Source: Chlamydiia bacterium (GTDB taxonomy: Bacteria > Chlamydiota > Chlamydiia > Chlamydiales > Simkaniaceae). From it: a stretch of DNA of 64,000 nt. Below the pieces are notes generated by a model. That model was not told the origin of the DNA, did not search any database, and was given only the letters and a program-made list of their open reading frames with translations. Positions within the stretch are counted from its first letter, which is position 1, and every line of letters starts with the position of its first letter. The stretch is from NCBI GenBank assembly GCA_030429605.1, contig JAUIEV010000001.1:62001-126000 (forward strand), written 5' to 3'. Of this stretch, positions 53,139 to 63,016 are shown piece after piece. A program made the translations under genes and the position numbers.

Positions 53139-53914
53139 GAACTGGTCTTTTTCTTCTTCTCTTCCTCTTCCCAGTTTTTCTTTTTGGAGCCGATCTCCCT
53201 CCTGAAGTTGCACAGGCGATGCAAGATTCAAATGTACCAACACTTGGACAACCAAACATAGTCACAAAACTTGGAGTCCTTGCTGCACTTGCCCTTCTCC
53301 CTTTTGCAATCATGCTTCTCACCTCTTTTTTAAAAATTGTCATCGTGCTCTCTCTTCTTCGAAATGCAGTTGGAGTGCAACAGTCCCCTCCAAACCAAGC
53401 CATCAATGGAATCGCACTAATCATGACTATCTATGTCATGTTTCCAACACTCTTAGCTATGTACCAGTCAGCTGAAAAATTCATCACGGAAAAAGCACCG
53501 CAAGAACTTATTTCTGATCGATCTGCACAGTTTATCGTTGGAGTTATTGACGAATCTAAAGAACCGCTTAGGCAGTTCCTCATGAAAAATACGATTCAAA
53601 AACACGAGCAGTATTTTTACACACTAGCCTACAGAAATTTCCCGGAAGAGTATAGAAAAGGCCTCAAAGAAACAGACTTCATTGTCCTCGTACCCGCATA
53701 TATTACTTCACAAATCAAGGGTGCGTTTGAAGTTGGCGTCCTTATTTATTTACCTTTTTTCGTCATAGATCTGGTGACCTCAAACATTCTTCTTGCAATG
53801 GGAATGATGATGCTTTCCCCATTGACAATTGCACTGCCACTTAAACTCCTGCTCCTTGTGATGGTTGACGGATGGACGTTGATTATTCAGGGACTTGTTA
53901 TGACGTTTAGATAG
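53135..53914 (+). CDS. sctR: T3SS export-gate protein SctR
   Basis: 259 residues, FliP/YscR family. A cleavable-looking N-terminus (MRTGLFLLLFLFPVFLFG), SFLKIVIVLSLLRNAVGVQQSPPNQ (the family signature), VMFPTLLAMY, then FIVLVPAYITSQIKGAFEVG and SNILLAMGMMMLSPLTIALPLKLLLLVMVDGWTLI at the C-terminus. SctR builds the core of the helical export gate with SctS and SctT. Follows sctL with a four-base overlap and precedes sctS by eight bases. The long extracytoplasmic loop between the first pair of helices is as in chlamydial homologues. Confidence 0.97.
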   Translation: MRTGLFLLLFLFPVFLFGADLPPEVAQAMQDSNVPTLGQPNIVTKLGVLAALALLPFAIMLLTSFLKIVIVLSLLRNAVGVQQSPPNQAINGIALIMTIYVMFPTLLAMYQSAEKFITEKAPQELISDRSAQFIVGVIDESKEPLRQFLMKNTIQKHEQYFYTLAYRNFPEEYRKGLKETDFIVLVPAYITSQIKGAFEVGVLIYLPFFVIDLVTSNILLAMGMMMLSPLTIALPLKLLLLVMVDGWTLIIQGLVMTFR

Positions 53915-53922
53915 GAGAGATA

Positions 53923-54198
53923 ATGAATTATTCGACAGAGGTCATACAGCTTGCATACCAAGCGCTTCTTCTCATCCTTATACTCTCAGGTCCCCCTATT
54001 CTCATTAGTATGGCCTTAGGCCTCTTCGTGGCTATTTTTCAAGCAGCAACGCAAATACAAGAACAAACCCTCTCGTTTACCGTAAAACTGTTTGCTGTTA
54101 TTTTAACGCTCCTACTCATGGGCGGTTTGCTTGGAGGACAGATTATGAGCTTTTCATCAACAATTTTTCAGAACTTTTGGAAATGGCATAGCAACTAG
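53923..54198 (+). CDS. sctS: T3SS export-gate protein SctS
   Basis: 91 residues with two membrane helices (ALLLILILSGPPILISMALGL and LFAVILTLLLMGGLLG). The connecting AIFQAATQIQEQTLSFT is the FliQ/YscS signature. AGGAGA precedes the ATG. It packs around SctR/SctT at the outer side of the gate. Confidence 0.96.
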   Translation: MNYSTEVIQLAYQALLLILILSGPPILISMALGLFVAIFQAATQIQEQTLSFTVKLFAVILTLLLMGGLLGGQIMSFSSTIFQNFWKWHSN

Positions 54199-54221
54199 TT
54201 CGTCGCATACATAAGGTCGCT

Positions 54222-55076
54222 ATGAGTTACTACAATTTTTTCCTCGATTACGCCAACGTTTCTCCACTCTCACTCATCTCTCTTTTCTTACTCATCCTTA
54301 TGCGTATCGGTCCAATTGTAAATCAGGCTGCATTTTTTGGTGCAAAAGTAGCTCCTGTTGTCGTTCGTGTCGGACTGGCACTTGCGATTAGTGTTATTTT
54401 TCTTCCGATGATGATGATGAAAGTCGACTATGAAATCCACTTTGATGGTGTATTTATAGCTCTTGCACTCAAAGAGATTCTTATTGGAATTGTACTCGGT
54501 TTTCTCTCTACCATTCCCTTTTTAATAGTGGAATCAACAGGTATATTGATCGATTTTTTACGCGGCTCATCTCAACTTCAAGCACAAGACCCAACAACAC
54601 AAATTCAAGCATCTCCGATTGGGATACTGTACAACTATGTACTCATCTACGTCTTTTATGAAATTAATGGCCCATTTATGTTTTTGGAAGCTGTTTCAAC
54701 TTCGTACCAGTCGATTCCAGTCAATGCGTTTATTGACCCCTCATATTTTCACGATTCTCTTCCCTTTTGGAAAATGGGATTTAATTTATTAAATAGAATC
54801 ATGGCTATGTCGATTCAGTTTTCTGCACCATCTCTCGTTGCAATTTTAATGGCTGAATCATTTTTAGGAATTGCAAACAGACTTGCTCCACAAGTTCAAA
54901 TTGCATTTCTCGGCATGTCTATTAAATCGCTTCTCGGAATACTTCTGCTTTGTGTAAGTTGGGTATTCGTTTTAAAAGTGATGGGAAAATATGCACTCGA
55001 TTGGGTAGAAGAAATAAACCTCTTACTCAAACAGCTGATGTTTTTTTCATCACAGTCCGGACATGTTTCGGGATAA
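54222..55076 (+). CDS. sctT: T3SS export-gate protein SctT
   Basis: 284 residues, FliR/YscT family, about seven membrane helices. LILMRIGPIVNQAAFFGAKVAPVVVRVGLALAISV, LKEILIGIVLGFLSTIPFLIVESTGILID, then QLQAQDPTTQIQASPIGILYNYVLIYVF and PSLVAILMAESFLGIANRLAPQVQI are diagnostic. It completes the R-S-T export gate. Last gene of the operon; the next gene (porin) has its own promoter 15 bases after the sctT stop. Confidence 0.96.
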   Translation: MSYYNFFLDYANVSPLSLISLFLLILMRIGPIVNQAAFFGAKVAPVVVRVGLALAISVIFLPMMMMKVDYEIHFDGVFIALALKEILIGIVLGFLSTIPFLIVESTGILIDFLRGSSQLQAQDPTTQIQASPIGILYNYVLIYVFYEINGPFMFLEAVSTSYQSIPVNAFIDPSYFHDSLPFWKMGFNLLNRIMAMSIQFSAPSLVAILMAESFLGIANRLAPQVQIAFLGMSIKSLLGILLLCVSWVFVLKVMGKYALDWVEEINLLLKQLMFFSSQSGHVSG

Positions 55077-55091
55077 ATTTTTCGCTTTGTG

Positions 55092-55120
55092 TTGACAGAA
55101 TTTTTTTTTCAAATTAATGT
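55092..55120 (+). promoter_or_regulatory. Promoter of the first MOMP-like gene
   Basis: TTGACA (55092-55097), 17 bases including a run of T, TAATGT (55115-55120). The AT-rich spacer is typical of chlamydial sigma-66 promoters. AGGGAG at 55171 serves as ribosome site for the ATG 55185. Confidence 0.6.
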
Positions 55121-55184
55121 AGTGATTTGACATTTAAGTCAGATATAAAAACTTTGCATTTCTAACATAGGGAGAAAGAAGTAA

Positions 55185-56300
55185 ATGGAATTCAAACTTA
55201 GAAAGGCGCTCCCACTTGCTGGAATCCTTTGCGGACTTTTCAGTACTGCATTTAGCGCTCCAAACGATTCCCACAACATGAACCGTCCTGCTGGTCAGAT
55301 TCAAGATGACAATCAAGGAATGATGAGAGACATTACTCCTAACGCTGGACCACGCGTTTCTAATGGTGCTGATGTATTTGTTACTGCTAGTTTCATTCTT
55401 TGGTCACCACGTATGGAAGGAATGGCGTATGCATGGACTGGTCTTGGTGACGACATCGGAAACGTTGCTCAAGGATCAGTAAAGCAACCTAGCTGGAACT
55501 TTGAACCTGGTTTTCAAGTGGGTCTTGGCCTAAGCCTAGATCATGATGGCTGGGATCTTTTTGCTGAATACACATGGCTGCAATCAAAGCGCAATGACAG
55601 TGTAGATTTTAACAACACACTTGCTCCACTATGGGATATCAATGCGCAAATTTATCCATATGCTTCAAATGTTGGCAATGGAGACAATTCAATTAGAACA
55701 GCAAATTCAAGATGGGATCTTTCGTACAACGTGATCGATCTTTCACTTGGACGAAACTACTTTATCAGTCAATACCTCACTCTTCGTCCGTTCTTTGGTT
55801 TCCGTGGTGCATGGATCAACCAAACATGGAGAGTTGAGTACACACTTCCAGACAACGTACAAGCAGTTGATGCAACACGAGCAACTATGAGAAACAACCA
55901 GGATTACTGGGGTTTTGGTATGCTTACTGGTCTTGACACAGGCTGGCACTTTACAAAAGAGTTCAGCATCTATGGAGACTTTGATCTAGCACTTCTTTGG
56001 TCAAACTTCCAAACAACACGTCGAGACGCAGATTCAAGCTTGATTGCAGAGTCTGCTCCAGAACAAGTGAACGTGAACACTGTGAACGACTTTCACACTG
56101 TAAAACCTGTTATGAGCCTCGAGATGGGTCTTCGATATGAGACATGGTTCTCTGATGATGACTACCACTTCTTGATTCAAGCTGGTTGGTCAGAGGCTGT
56201 ATGGTCGAACTTCAACCAACTTTTCTCTTTGCTTGAGCAAGGAAGCCACGGTGACTTCACACTTCAAGGACTTACTGTTAAAGCAAGATTCGATTTCTAA
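55185..56300 (+). CDS. MOMP-like outer-membrane porin 1
   Basis: 371 residues. The signal peptide MEFKLRKALPLAGILCGLFSTAFSA is followed by a short disordered segment and a beta-barrel with alternating polar/apolar strands: FVTASFILWSPRMEGMAYAWTG, DGWDLFAEYTWLQSK, FFGFRGAWINQTWRVEY, WGFGMLTGLDTGWHF, and a last strand FTLQGLTVKARFDF ending in Phe, the signal for the Bam machine. It has few or no cysteines in the mature part, unlike the Cys-rich OmpA of Chlamydia. A strong terminator follows. It is the first of three related genes and by codon use looks well expressed. Confidence 0.85.
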   Translation: MEFKLRKALPLAGILCGLFSTAFSAPNDSHNMNRPAGQIQDDNQGMMRDITPNAGPRVSNGADVFVTASFILWSPRMEGMAYAWTGLGDDIGNVAQGSVKQPSWNFEPGFQVGLGLSLDHDGWDLFAEYTWLQSKRNDSVDFNNTLAPLWDINAQIYPYASNVGNGDNSIRTANSRWDLSYNVIDLSLGRNYFISQYLTLRPFFGFRGAWINQTWRVEYTLPDNVQAVDATRATMRNNQDYWGFGMLTGLDTGWHFTKEFSIYGDFDLALLWSNFQTTRRDADSSLIAESAPEQVNVNTVNDFHTVKPVMSLEMGLRYETWFSDDDYHFLIQAGWSEAVWSNFNQLFSLLEQGSHGDFTLQGLTVKARFDF

Positions 56301-56327
56301 CGAAAAACAACTTGCTTTATGGGGTTT

Positions 56328-56361
56328 AGCCTGAACGTGTTTTTCACGTTCAGGCTTTTTT
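56328..56361 (+). terminator. Strong intrinsic terminator after porin 1
   Basis: AGCCTGAACGTG pairs perfectly with CACGTTCAGGCT around TTTTT, followed by TTTTTT. It separates porin 1 from the other two porin genes. Confidence 0.95.
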
Positions 56362-56423
56362 GTTTACAAACTTTTTTTCCTTTCGTATCGTATACTCCAT
56401 GAATTCTTTTGGAGTATCGTTTT

Positions 56424-57500
56424 ATGTTTAGACTGCTTGTTATCACTCTTTTCACAGTGTCATCACTGTTTGGTAGAGCTTCACAAACGCTTCCGAAACC
56501 TGATCTTACTCCAAACAGGCCCCAGCATACACAAGATATCCATCCTCCTCCTGCAAAAAACTCTCCGAGAAACCTTCCTCGGCAAGAAGGAATCTACGTT
56601 TCGCTTGACCTACTTTTATGGCAAATGAGAATGGATGGCCTTGATTATGCCTTTACCGGATACGATGATGCGTTTGGTGTTATTCCACTCGAAGGCGGAA
56701 CAAGTTTTGTAAAAAATAGATGGAGACCCGGCTTTAAAGTGGACGTCGGAACGTTCCTGCCTAAAGACAGTTGGAGACTCTGTGCTCGGTACACATACTA
56801 CAAAAACAATGAAGCAAGCAATGTAACGAGTGAAGTATTGCACCCTACGTGGAATATTGCAAACTCGTTTGCGGATTACGACATTGTAGCAAATCAGGTT
56901 CAAAGTGCAGGTGCACAGCTCCGCTTTGATTACAACACAATCGACTTTTCTCTTGCACGTGCTGCATATCTCAGCGACTTCCTGCGGATGGAACCATATT
57001 TAGGATTAAAAGCTGCATGGCTTAATCAAGACTATACAGTGAACTATGCACACCAGTTTAGTCAGCTTTTTGCTGAACAACTGACCATGACCAACAACCA
57101 AGATGTGTATGGGATCGGTGTTCGAAGTGGAACCAGCTTTACATGGGCATTTGACCAAATGTTAAGCCTTTATGGGAACGGTGCCTACAGCATATTGTGG
57201 TCACGGTATAATGTGCATAGAAAAGATATCTCAACTCTACTTCCACTTGGTTTGAGTGAAGAGCTCGTGAATATCGATACTGAAGCCGGGTATTTTACAA
57301 ACCTGAGCTGTTTCGAGTATGAACTTGGGGTGAAGTTTGAATGGTGGCTCTACAAAAACATCTACCATTTTGAAATTCTTGGACTCTGGGAAATGCAGTA
57401 CTGGCTAAACCAGAATCAACTCATACGACTCAATTCGACAGGCCCGCTTGGTGATTTATCATTAACAGGCTTTACATTAAGAATGCGTCTTGATTTCTAG
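56424..57500 (+). CDS. MOMP-like outer-membrane porin 2
   Basis: 358 residues from MFRLLVITLFTVSSLFG; GGAG lies nine bases upstream, and a TTG five codons earlier is less likely. After a Pro-rich segment (~25-50) it has the same barrel landmarks as porin 1: YVSLDLLLWQMRMDGLDYAFTG, RPGFKVDVGTFLPKDSW, PYLGLKAAWLNQDYTVNY, MTNNQDVYGIGVRSGTSF, and a final strand LSLTGFTLRMRLDF. It is clearly a paralogue of porin 1 but well diverged. It overlaps the third porin by 11 bases. Confidence 0.83.
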   Translation: MFRLLVITLFTVSSLFGRASQTLPKPDLTPNRPQHTQDIHPPPAKNSPRNLPRQEGIYVSLDLLLWQMRMDGLDYAFTGYDDAFGVIPLEGGTSFVKNRWRPGFKVDVGTFLPKDSWRLCARYTYYKNNEASNVTSEVLHPTWNIANSFADYDIVANQVQSAGAQLRFDYNTIDFSLARAAYLSDFLRMEPYLGLKAAWLNQDYTVNYAHQFSQLFAEQLTMTNNQDVYGIGVRSGTSFTWAFDQMLSLYGNGAYSILWSRYNVHRKDISTLLPLGLSEELVNIDTEAGYFTNLSCFEYELGVKFEWWLYKNIYHFEILGLWEMQYWLNQNQLIRLNSTGPLGDLSLTGFTLRMRLDF

Positions 57501-58389
57501 GTTTTTCCGGCTCGTTCTACTTATGAGCGCATCATTCTTGAGTGCACATCCGTATTTTCCGGAAAAAGGTGTCGATGCACAGCTGTTTGCAGGACCGACA
57601 TTGAGTGCACTTTCTCTTGACCCTCATCTTGTTGCGTATGGAGACGGAGATGTTGTGTCTATTGATACAGGGTATTCGCCTGGGTTTTGTGCAGGTGGTC
57701 GTATTCTTCTTGACCATGACCATTGGGATGCAAGCCTTCTCTATTATTGGAATGACGGGACGTTTGCTCAGGGTGAAGAGGAGCCTCAGTCGCTTGAGTA
57801 CTCGGTTGCAAACGACTATCCCTATTCTTTTCATAGAAGCTTTCCTACTTCGATAACTGCCGATCTTTCTTTAAATACTCTTTTTTTAGAAATTGGTCGT
57901 TTCATTACACAGCATCAAACAGTTCGATTTCATTTTGGATTTGTTGGTACATGGGAAACATATTCATTGTATCTCGAAGCGAATAAAGATCCGACACGAA
58001 CTGATATGCGAAATACACAAGATGTACGGAGTGCAGGCCTTCGGTGCGGCTTTAATGCAAGAAAAGAATGCACAAGCTATCTCGATATCCAGGGAAGCTG
58101 TGCCACGTCTCTTGCATGGTCAAGATATCGAGTTCGGAGAAAAGATACACAAGAAGCTGTGCAAGTCATCAATGTTGAAAGTAACTACTGGAAAGTTTCT
58201 CCCGGAATCGATGCATCCATTTCGCTCATTGCAAAAAAAGCATATCCGTCATGGATTTTGTCTCTCTCCATCGATGCCTTTCTTCAAGTGTGGATGAACC
58301 ATACCCGCTTCTTTTTACTCACGAACCCCCAGCAGCAGGGTGACATCGCTGTACAAGGTGTTGGCATAACGGCTGCAGCAAGTTTTTGA
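57490..58389 (+). CDS. MOMP-like outer-membrane porin 3
   Basis: 299 residues if started at TTG 57490 (MISRFFRLVLLMSASFLSA, a good signal peptide overlapping the end of porin 2). The first ATG (57523) would leave only a cut-down signal. Landmarks shared with porins 1-2: YSPGFCAGGRILLDHDHWDASLLYYW, DLSLNTLFLEIGRFI, RFHFGFVGTWETY, DMRNTQDVRSAGLRCGFNA, SCATSLAWSRYRVRRKDTQ, and an ending QGDIAVQGVGITAAASF with C-terminal Phe. Shorter than its neighbours. Converges with sufS. Confidence 0.75.
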   Translation: MISRFFRLVLLMSASFLSAHPYFPEKGVDAQLFAGPTLSALSLDPHLVAYGDGDVVSIDTGYSPGFCAGGRILLDHDHWDASLLYYWNDGTFAQGEEEPQSLEYSVANDYPYSFHRSFPTSITADLSLNTLFLEIGRFITQHQTVRFHFGFVGTWETYSLYLEANKDPTRTDMRNTQDVRSAGLRCGFNARKECTSYLDIQGSCATSLAWSRYRVRRKDTQEAVQVINVESNYWKVSPGIDASISLIAKKAYPSWILSLSIDAFLQVWMNHTRFFLLTNPQQQGDIAVQGVGITAAASF

Positions 58390-58407
58390 TAAACCACTTG
58401 CTGTATA

Positions 58408-59640
58408 CTAATATGACAATTCGGGTCTGAGAAGAACACTCGCTTCTGAGAGTGCCTCAATAAAAGCTGAAATATCATGAAATGTGTTGTATATTCCCAG
58501 ACTTACACGAACAATGCTTTCTTCTTGAAACCTTCGAACGAGCGGTTGGGCACACATATGGCCACTTCGAGCAGCGATCCCTTTTAAGCCCAAAATTGTT
58601 GCAACATCAAGCGCATGATGCCCATCAACAGTAAAACTGATCACACTTGCTCTTGGGTTTCCATCCCCAAGAATTCGTATACCATTCATTTTTTTTAGCT
58701 TTGTTTGAGCTGTTGCAAGAAGCTTTTGCTCTTTTTCATACACTTCTAGTCTATCAAAACCTTGAAGGTAATCAATCGCGGCACCAAGACCGATCACTTC
58801 GACAATTGGCGGGGTTCCAGCTTCAAATTTCAATGGCGCTTCTTGATAGGTTACTTTGTCAAAAGAGACGTAGTCTATCATATCTCCACCATATAAAAAT
58901 GGAGGCATCTTTTCGAGAAGCTCATACCGCCCCCACAGAACGCCTATGCCAGTTGGACCATACATTTTGTGACCACTGAATACATAGAAATCACATCCTA
59001 ACTCTTCCACATAAATAGGCAGATGGGGTGCTGCTTGTGCTCCATCAACGACCACAACGGCACCAAACTCGTGTGCTTTTTTTGTGATTTCTTGAATTGG
59101 ATTAATTGTACCCAGGACATTCGAAACATGCGCGACTGCAACAATTTTTGTCTTTTTCGAAAGCAGTGCATCAAATGCCTCCATATCGAGGATACCACTA
59201 TCCAAGACAGGAACCACTTTGAGCACAATTCCTTTTGATGAAACAAGCTGCTTCCATACAAGTATATTGGCATGGTGTTCCATTTCAGTGATGAGCACTT
59301 CATCACCTGGTTCCAAAAAGGAGCCATAACTCTGAGCAATAAGGTTCAACCCTTCCGTTGTACCTTTCGTATAGACAATTTCACGATGGTTTGAGGCACC
59401 AATAAACTGTGCCACTTTTTGCCTCACTTCTTCATATGCTGTAGAAGAGTGAGAGGCAAGTTCGTAGACACTTCTATGCACAGGTGCGTAGTCGTTCGCC
59501 ATGAATCCATACATTGCATCGAGCACCTGCTTCGGCTTTTGTGTCGTTGCAGCTGAATCGAGATAAATGAGCGGCTTCCCATTCATTGTTTGCTTATGAA
59601 ACGGAAAGTCTCGGTAGCAGTCGGTAAGTGAAGAGCTCAT
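58408..59640 (-). CDS. sufS: Cysteine desulfurase SufS
   Basis: 410 residues, group-II desulfurase. YLDSAATTQKPKQVLDAM at the start, HVSNVLGTINPI, the PLP lysine in YVFSGHKMYGPTGIGVLWG, PPFLYGGDMI and the catalytic Cys in ARSGHMCAQPLVRRF. It supplies sulfur for Fe-S cluster assembly on SufBCD. No SufE or SufU gene is adjacent. It starts inside the last codons of sufD (four-base overlap). Order sufB-sufC-sufD-sufS as in Chlamydia CT684-CT687. Confidence 0.95.
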   Translation of the reverse strand: MSSSLTDCYRDFPFHKQTMNGKPLIYLDSAATTQKPKQVLDAMYGFMANDYAPVHRSVYELASHSSTAYEEVRQKVAQFIGASNHREIVYTKGTTEGLNLIAQSYGSFLEPGDEVLITEMEHHANILVWKQLVSSKGIVLKVVPVLDSGILDMEAFDALLSKKTKIVAVAHVSNVLGTINPIQEITKKAHEFGAVVVVDGAQAAPHLPIYVEELGCDFYVFSGHKMYGPTGIGVLWGRYELLEKMPPFLYGGDMIDYVSFDKVTYQEAPLKFEAGTPPIVEVIGLGAAIDYLQGFDRLEVYEKEQKLLATAQTKLKKMNGIRILGDGNPRASVISFTVDGHHALDVATILGLKGIAARSGHMCAQPLVRRFQEESIVRVSLGIYNTFHDISAFIEALSEASVLLRPELSY

Positions 59641-60797
59641 GAAAACGGCCTTTCATTTTTCATTTCTTCAAAAAAAGCACGCACGAGGAGCTCTTCAGCT
59701 TGTTGCTTTGAAAGCCCTCGTGTTTGAAGATAAAACAGCTCATCTTCTGAAAGCTGTCCTATTGTTGATCCATGCGATGCTTTGACATCATCAGCAAAAA
59801 TCTCTAGATTTGGTTTGCTGTATGCTTTAGCTCGGCTTCCAAGGAGGAGGTTGTTATTTAACTGATACGCTTCAGTTTTTTGCGCTTCTTTCTCTACGTA
59901 TATTTTTCCCTCAAAGCTCGAACGAGACGCATCGAAAAGCCCATATTTTACTTTTTGGTTAGATATACAGTGAGGTGCTAAGTGATTCACAAGAAAATGG
60001 GTATGTACTTGCTGTTTCTCTTTCAGCTCATGCACTCCCAAAAGATTTGTTTCTGCACCTTCAGCAAGAAGGGTCGCCACCGCATCATATCTTGAGCCTA
60101 CACCACCTTTTGATGCCATGTAATAACAGCTTTTCGTATCTCTTTTTTGAGAAAACCGCACAGATTCAAAATACCATCCTGCATGAGGCAATGATGAGTC
60201 AGAAACAAGGGTACATGACGCCCCATCTTCAAGATGAACGTCTATCATACAGTGGGAAAAACTCTTCTCATGCGCGTGTGGAGCTTCTATTTTAAGGTCC
60301 ACACATGCTCCACGACCAACAAGGACAAGCACTTTGGAAAATGCAGTCGGCGTTTCTACATGCTGGGTAATAGTCAGGGGTGTGCTCGTTTTTGCATTCG
60401 GTGGAATGTAGACAAACGCACCTTCATCATGAAGTTGCATATTCAAGAGAGCAAAAGGATTTTCCTCACTTTCTATTCCCTTTTTAAGAGCTTGTGAAAG
60501 AAACATCCCATATTTTTTTATGCCATCCTCGAGCTTCATACACTCGACACCATCCACTGTTTTTTCTTGGAAACATCCGTTGTGGAATGCAATATCTCCA
60601 TATGCTGAAGCAGCAAGAGATTCTTGCAAAAGCTGTGCATCGTACAACTTCAGTAAAGGCATGTATGCAAATGGATCAGACTTCTTTGTGGGAAGACCAA
60701 GCGATGTAAACTTTTCACCAGCTTTTTTTCGGAAAAGTCCGACAGGTCCTGACTCTCGTACCTTCTCCTTGTCAATAAGTTCAGAAAGCGTACTCAT
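59637..60797 (-). CDS. sufD: Fe-S cluster scaffold subunit SufD
   Basis: 386 residues, SufBD beta-helix fold. The C-terminal half has the family motifs HCISNQKVKYGLFDASRSSFEGKIYVEKEAQKTEAYQLNNNLLL (conserved with SufB), the pair ADDVKASHGSTIGQLSEDELFYLQTRGLSKQQAEELL, and the His used in the SufB-SufD interface. The N-terminal ~90 residues are less conserved. It overlaps sufC and sufS by four bases on each side. Confidence 0.92.
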   Translation of the reverse strand: MSTLSELIDKEKVRESGPVGLFRKKAGEKFTSLGLPTKKSDPFAYMPLLKLYDAQLLQESLAASAYGDIAFHNGCFQEKTVDGVECMKLEDGIKKYGMFLSQALKKGIESEENPFALLNMQLHDEGAFVYIPPNAKTSTPLTITQHVETPTAFSKVLVLVGRGACVDLKIEAPHAHEKSFSHCMIDVHLEDGASCTLVSDSSLPHAGWYFESVRFSQKRDTKSCYYMASKGGVGSRYDAVATLLAEGAETNLLGVHELKEKQQVHTHFLVNHLAPHCISNQKVKYGLFDASRSSFEGKIYVEKEAQKTEAYQLNNNLLLGSRAKAYSKPNLEIFADDVKASHGSTIGQLSEDELFYLQTRGLSKQQAEELLVRAFFEEMKNERPFS

Positions 60798-61531
60798 AAC
60801 CAGTCGTATCCTTTCGATTCAAGTTGGAGCGCGAGGTCTGCAGGACCACTTGTCACGACTTTACCATCCATAACCACATGGATTACATCAGGTTTAATGT
60901 AATCAAGCAACCGTTGATAGTGCGTAATAAGGAGGAGGCTTTTTGTTCCATCCATCTGCCTATTGACTCCCTCAGCAACAATCTTCATTGCATCGATATC
61001 TAGGCCTGAGTCTGTTTCATCAAGAACAGCAAGCTCTGGGCTCAAAAGAGCCATTTGTAGAATTTCGTTTCTCTTTTTCTCTCCACCTGAAAAGCTTCCA
61101 TTTACATCTCGTGCTAAAAATGCTTCCGGAACATGTAACGTTCGCGCTACATCAAGTGCATGTGCCTCAAACACTTCCAGAGACGTCGCTTCAAGCCCCT
61201 TTGCTTTTCGATGTGCGTTATACGCAGCATGTAAAAACTCTAGATTAGAAACACCCGGTATTTCTACGGGATATTGAAAACCCATGAACAATCCAAGGTG
61301 AGCTCTTTCTGCGGGCTCCAGCTCTAAGATACTTTCTTGATTATAGAGAATGTCACCTGAAACTACCTCATAGTGTGGATGACCTGCAAGGACCTTTGCA
61401 AGCGTTGATTTCCCTGCACCATTTGGTCCCATAACTGCATGGATTTCTCCAGGACCAATTTTGAGATTGAGCCCTTTCAAAATGTGCTTTCCGTGTGCCT
61501 CAACAACGAGGTCTTGTATGATGAGTTCCAT
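60794..61531 (-). CDS. sufC: Fe-S assembly ATPase SufC
   Basis: 245 residues, ABC-type ATPase. Walker A GPNGAGKST, Q-loop region GFQYPVEIPGVSN, signature SGGEKKRNEILQM (the SufC-specific form), Walker B LAVLDETDSGLDIDAM and H-loop ITHYQRLLDYI. It binds SufB/SufD and drives cluster assembly. It overlaps sufD by four bases and follows sufB after two. Confidence 0.96.
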   Translation of the reverse strand: MELIIQDLVVEAHGKHILKGLNLKIGPGEIHAVMGPNGAGKSTLAKVLAGHPHYEVVSGDILYNQESILELEPAERAHLGLFMGFQYPVEIPGVSNLEFLHAAYNAHRKAKGLEATSLEVFEAHALDVARTLHVPEAFLARDVNGSFSGGEKKRNEILQMALLSPELAVLDETDSGLDIDAMKIVAEGVNRQMDGTKSLLLITHYQRLLDYIKPDVIHVVMDGKVVTSGPADLALQLESKGYDWL

Positions 61532-61533
61532 CG

Positions 61534-62970
61534 CTATCCAACCGATCCTTCTAATTTAAGAGTAAGTAATTTTTGTGCTTCAACAGCAAATTCAAGCGGA
61601 AGCTCTGCAATCACTTTTTTGCAGAACCCATTGACAACCATGTTGATCGCATCTTCCATGTCAATACCTCGACTTTGGAAATAAAAAAGCTGTTCTTCGT
61701 TCATTTTTGACGTAGACGCTTCGTGCTCAACCTGCGCATCATTTGTTGTCGCTTCAATGTATGGAAATGTATTTGCAGAACAGCTGTTTCCAACAAGCAT
61801 CGAATCACACTGTGTAAAATTTCGAGCACCATCTGCTTTACTACCAATATGGACAAGGCCTCTATACGTGTTATGAGATTGGTCTGCTGAAATACCTTTG
61901 GAGATAATAGTTGACGTTGTGTTTTTTCCAACGTGGATCATTTTTGTGCCTGTGTCAGCTTGCATTTTTCCATTTGTCACAGCCACAGAGTAAAACTCCC
62001 CTACAGACTCATCTCCTTGTAAAATACAACTTGGATACTTCCATGTAATAGCAGCTCCGGCCTCAACCTGCGTCCATGAGATTTTAGACCGTGCACCAGC
62101 ACATTTTCCACGCTTGGTTACAAAATTATAGATTCCACCTTTTCCATCTTTATCTCCTGCATACCAATTCTGAACCGTACTGTATTTAATTTCAGCTCCG
62201 GCAGCAGCATGCAGTTCAACGACCGCCGCATGCAGTTGGTTCTCATCATAGGCTGGTGCAGTACATCCTTCAAGGTAGCTGACATACGAGTCTTCTTCTG
62301 CAATAATAAGCGTTCGTTCGAACTGCCCTGTTTCACGTTCATTAATTCGAAAGTAGGTGGACAATTCCATCGGAGAACGAACCCCTTTTGGAATATAGAC
62401 AAAAGACCCATCTGAAAAGACAGCAGAGTTTAATGCAGCAAAATAATTATCACCTATTGGAACGACGGTTCCTAAATATTTTTCGAGAAGCTCTGGGTAT
62501 TCGTGGACTGCTTCAGAAATCGAACAAAGCACAACACCTGCATCTTGAAGCGTTTTTTTGAATGTGGTTCCGATTGACACCGAATCAAAAACGACATCGA
62601 CTGCTACATTTGCAAGCCTTTTTTGCTCATCAAGAGGGATGCCGAGTTTTTCAAACGTCCTGCGAAGCTCTGGATCTACATCATCTAAACTTTGCAGTTG
62701 TTTTTTGGATTTTGGCGCTGAGTAGTAACTAATATTTTGAAAATCGATTGGGTCAATTTCGAGGTTAGCCCAATCAGGAGGCGTCATCTCTTTCCACTTC
62801 CGAAACGCTTTCAGCCGAAAATCGAGCATAAACTGGGGCTCATTCTTTTTTCGAGAGATCGCATAGATCGTCTCTTCAGAGAGCCCTTTTGGGAGCGTAT
62901 CCGTTTCAATATCTGTATGAAAGCCGAATTTGTATTCGCTTCGCTCTCTGAGAAGCTCTTCAGTACTCAT
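61534..62970 (-). CDS. sufB: Fe-S cluster scaffold subunit SufB
   Basis: 478 residues from [20 protein letters not shown]. The ribosome site AAGGG lies six bases before this ATG. Motifs: [63 protein letters not shown] (with the cluster-region Cys), [29 protein letters not shown], and [23 protein letters not shown]. First gene of the four-gene suf operon; 46 bases separate it from the upstream sugar gene end, so a promoter could be internal to that gene. Confidence 0.95.
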   Translation of the reverse strand: MSTEELLRERSEYKFGFHTDIETDTLPKGLSEETIYAISRKKNEPQFMLDFRLKAFRKWKEMTPPDWANLEIDPIDFQNISYYSAPKSKKQLQSLDDVDPELRRTFEKLGIPLDEQKRLANVAVDVVFDSVSIGTTFKKTLQDAGVVLCSISEAVHEYPELLEKYLGTVVPIGDNYFAALNSAVFSDGSFVYIPKGVRSPMELSTYFRINERETGQFERTLIIAEEDSYVSYLEGCTAPAYDENQLHAAVVELHAAAGAEIKYSTVQNWYAGDKDGKGGIYNFVTKRGKCAGARSKISWTQVEAGAAITWKYPSCILQGDESVGEFYSVAVTNGKMQADTGTKMIHVGKNTTSTIISKGISADQSHNTYRGLVHIGSKADGARNFTQCDSMLVGNSCSANTFPYIEATTNDAQVEHEASTSKMNEEQLFYFQSRGIDMEDAINMVVNGFCKKVIAELPLEFAVEAQKLLTLKLEGSVG

Positions 62971-63016
62971 GAATGCCCTTTTTTGCAAAAAATTGTACCG
63001 TGAATGGTTCTTCTCG

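Noticed and set aside
55127-55149. Second TTGACA followed by TATAAA upstream of porin 1
   Set aside because: The spacer is only 11 bases, too short for a sigma-70-type promoter; the pair at 55092/55115 has 17.
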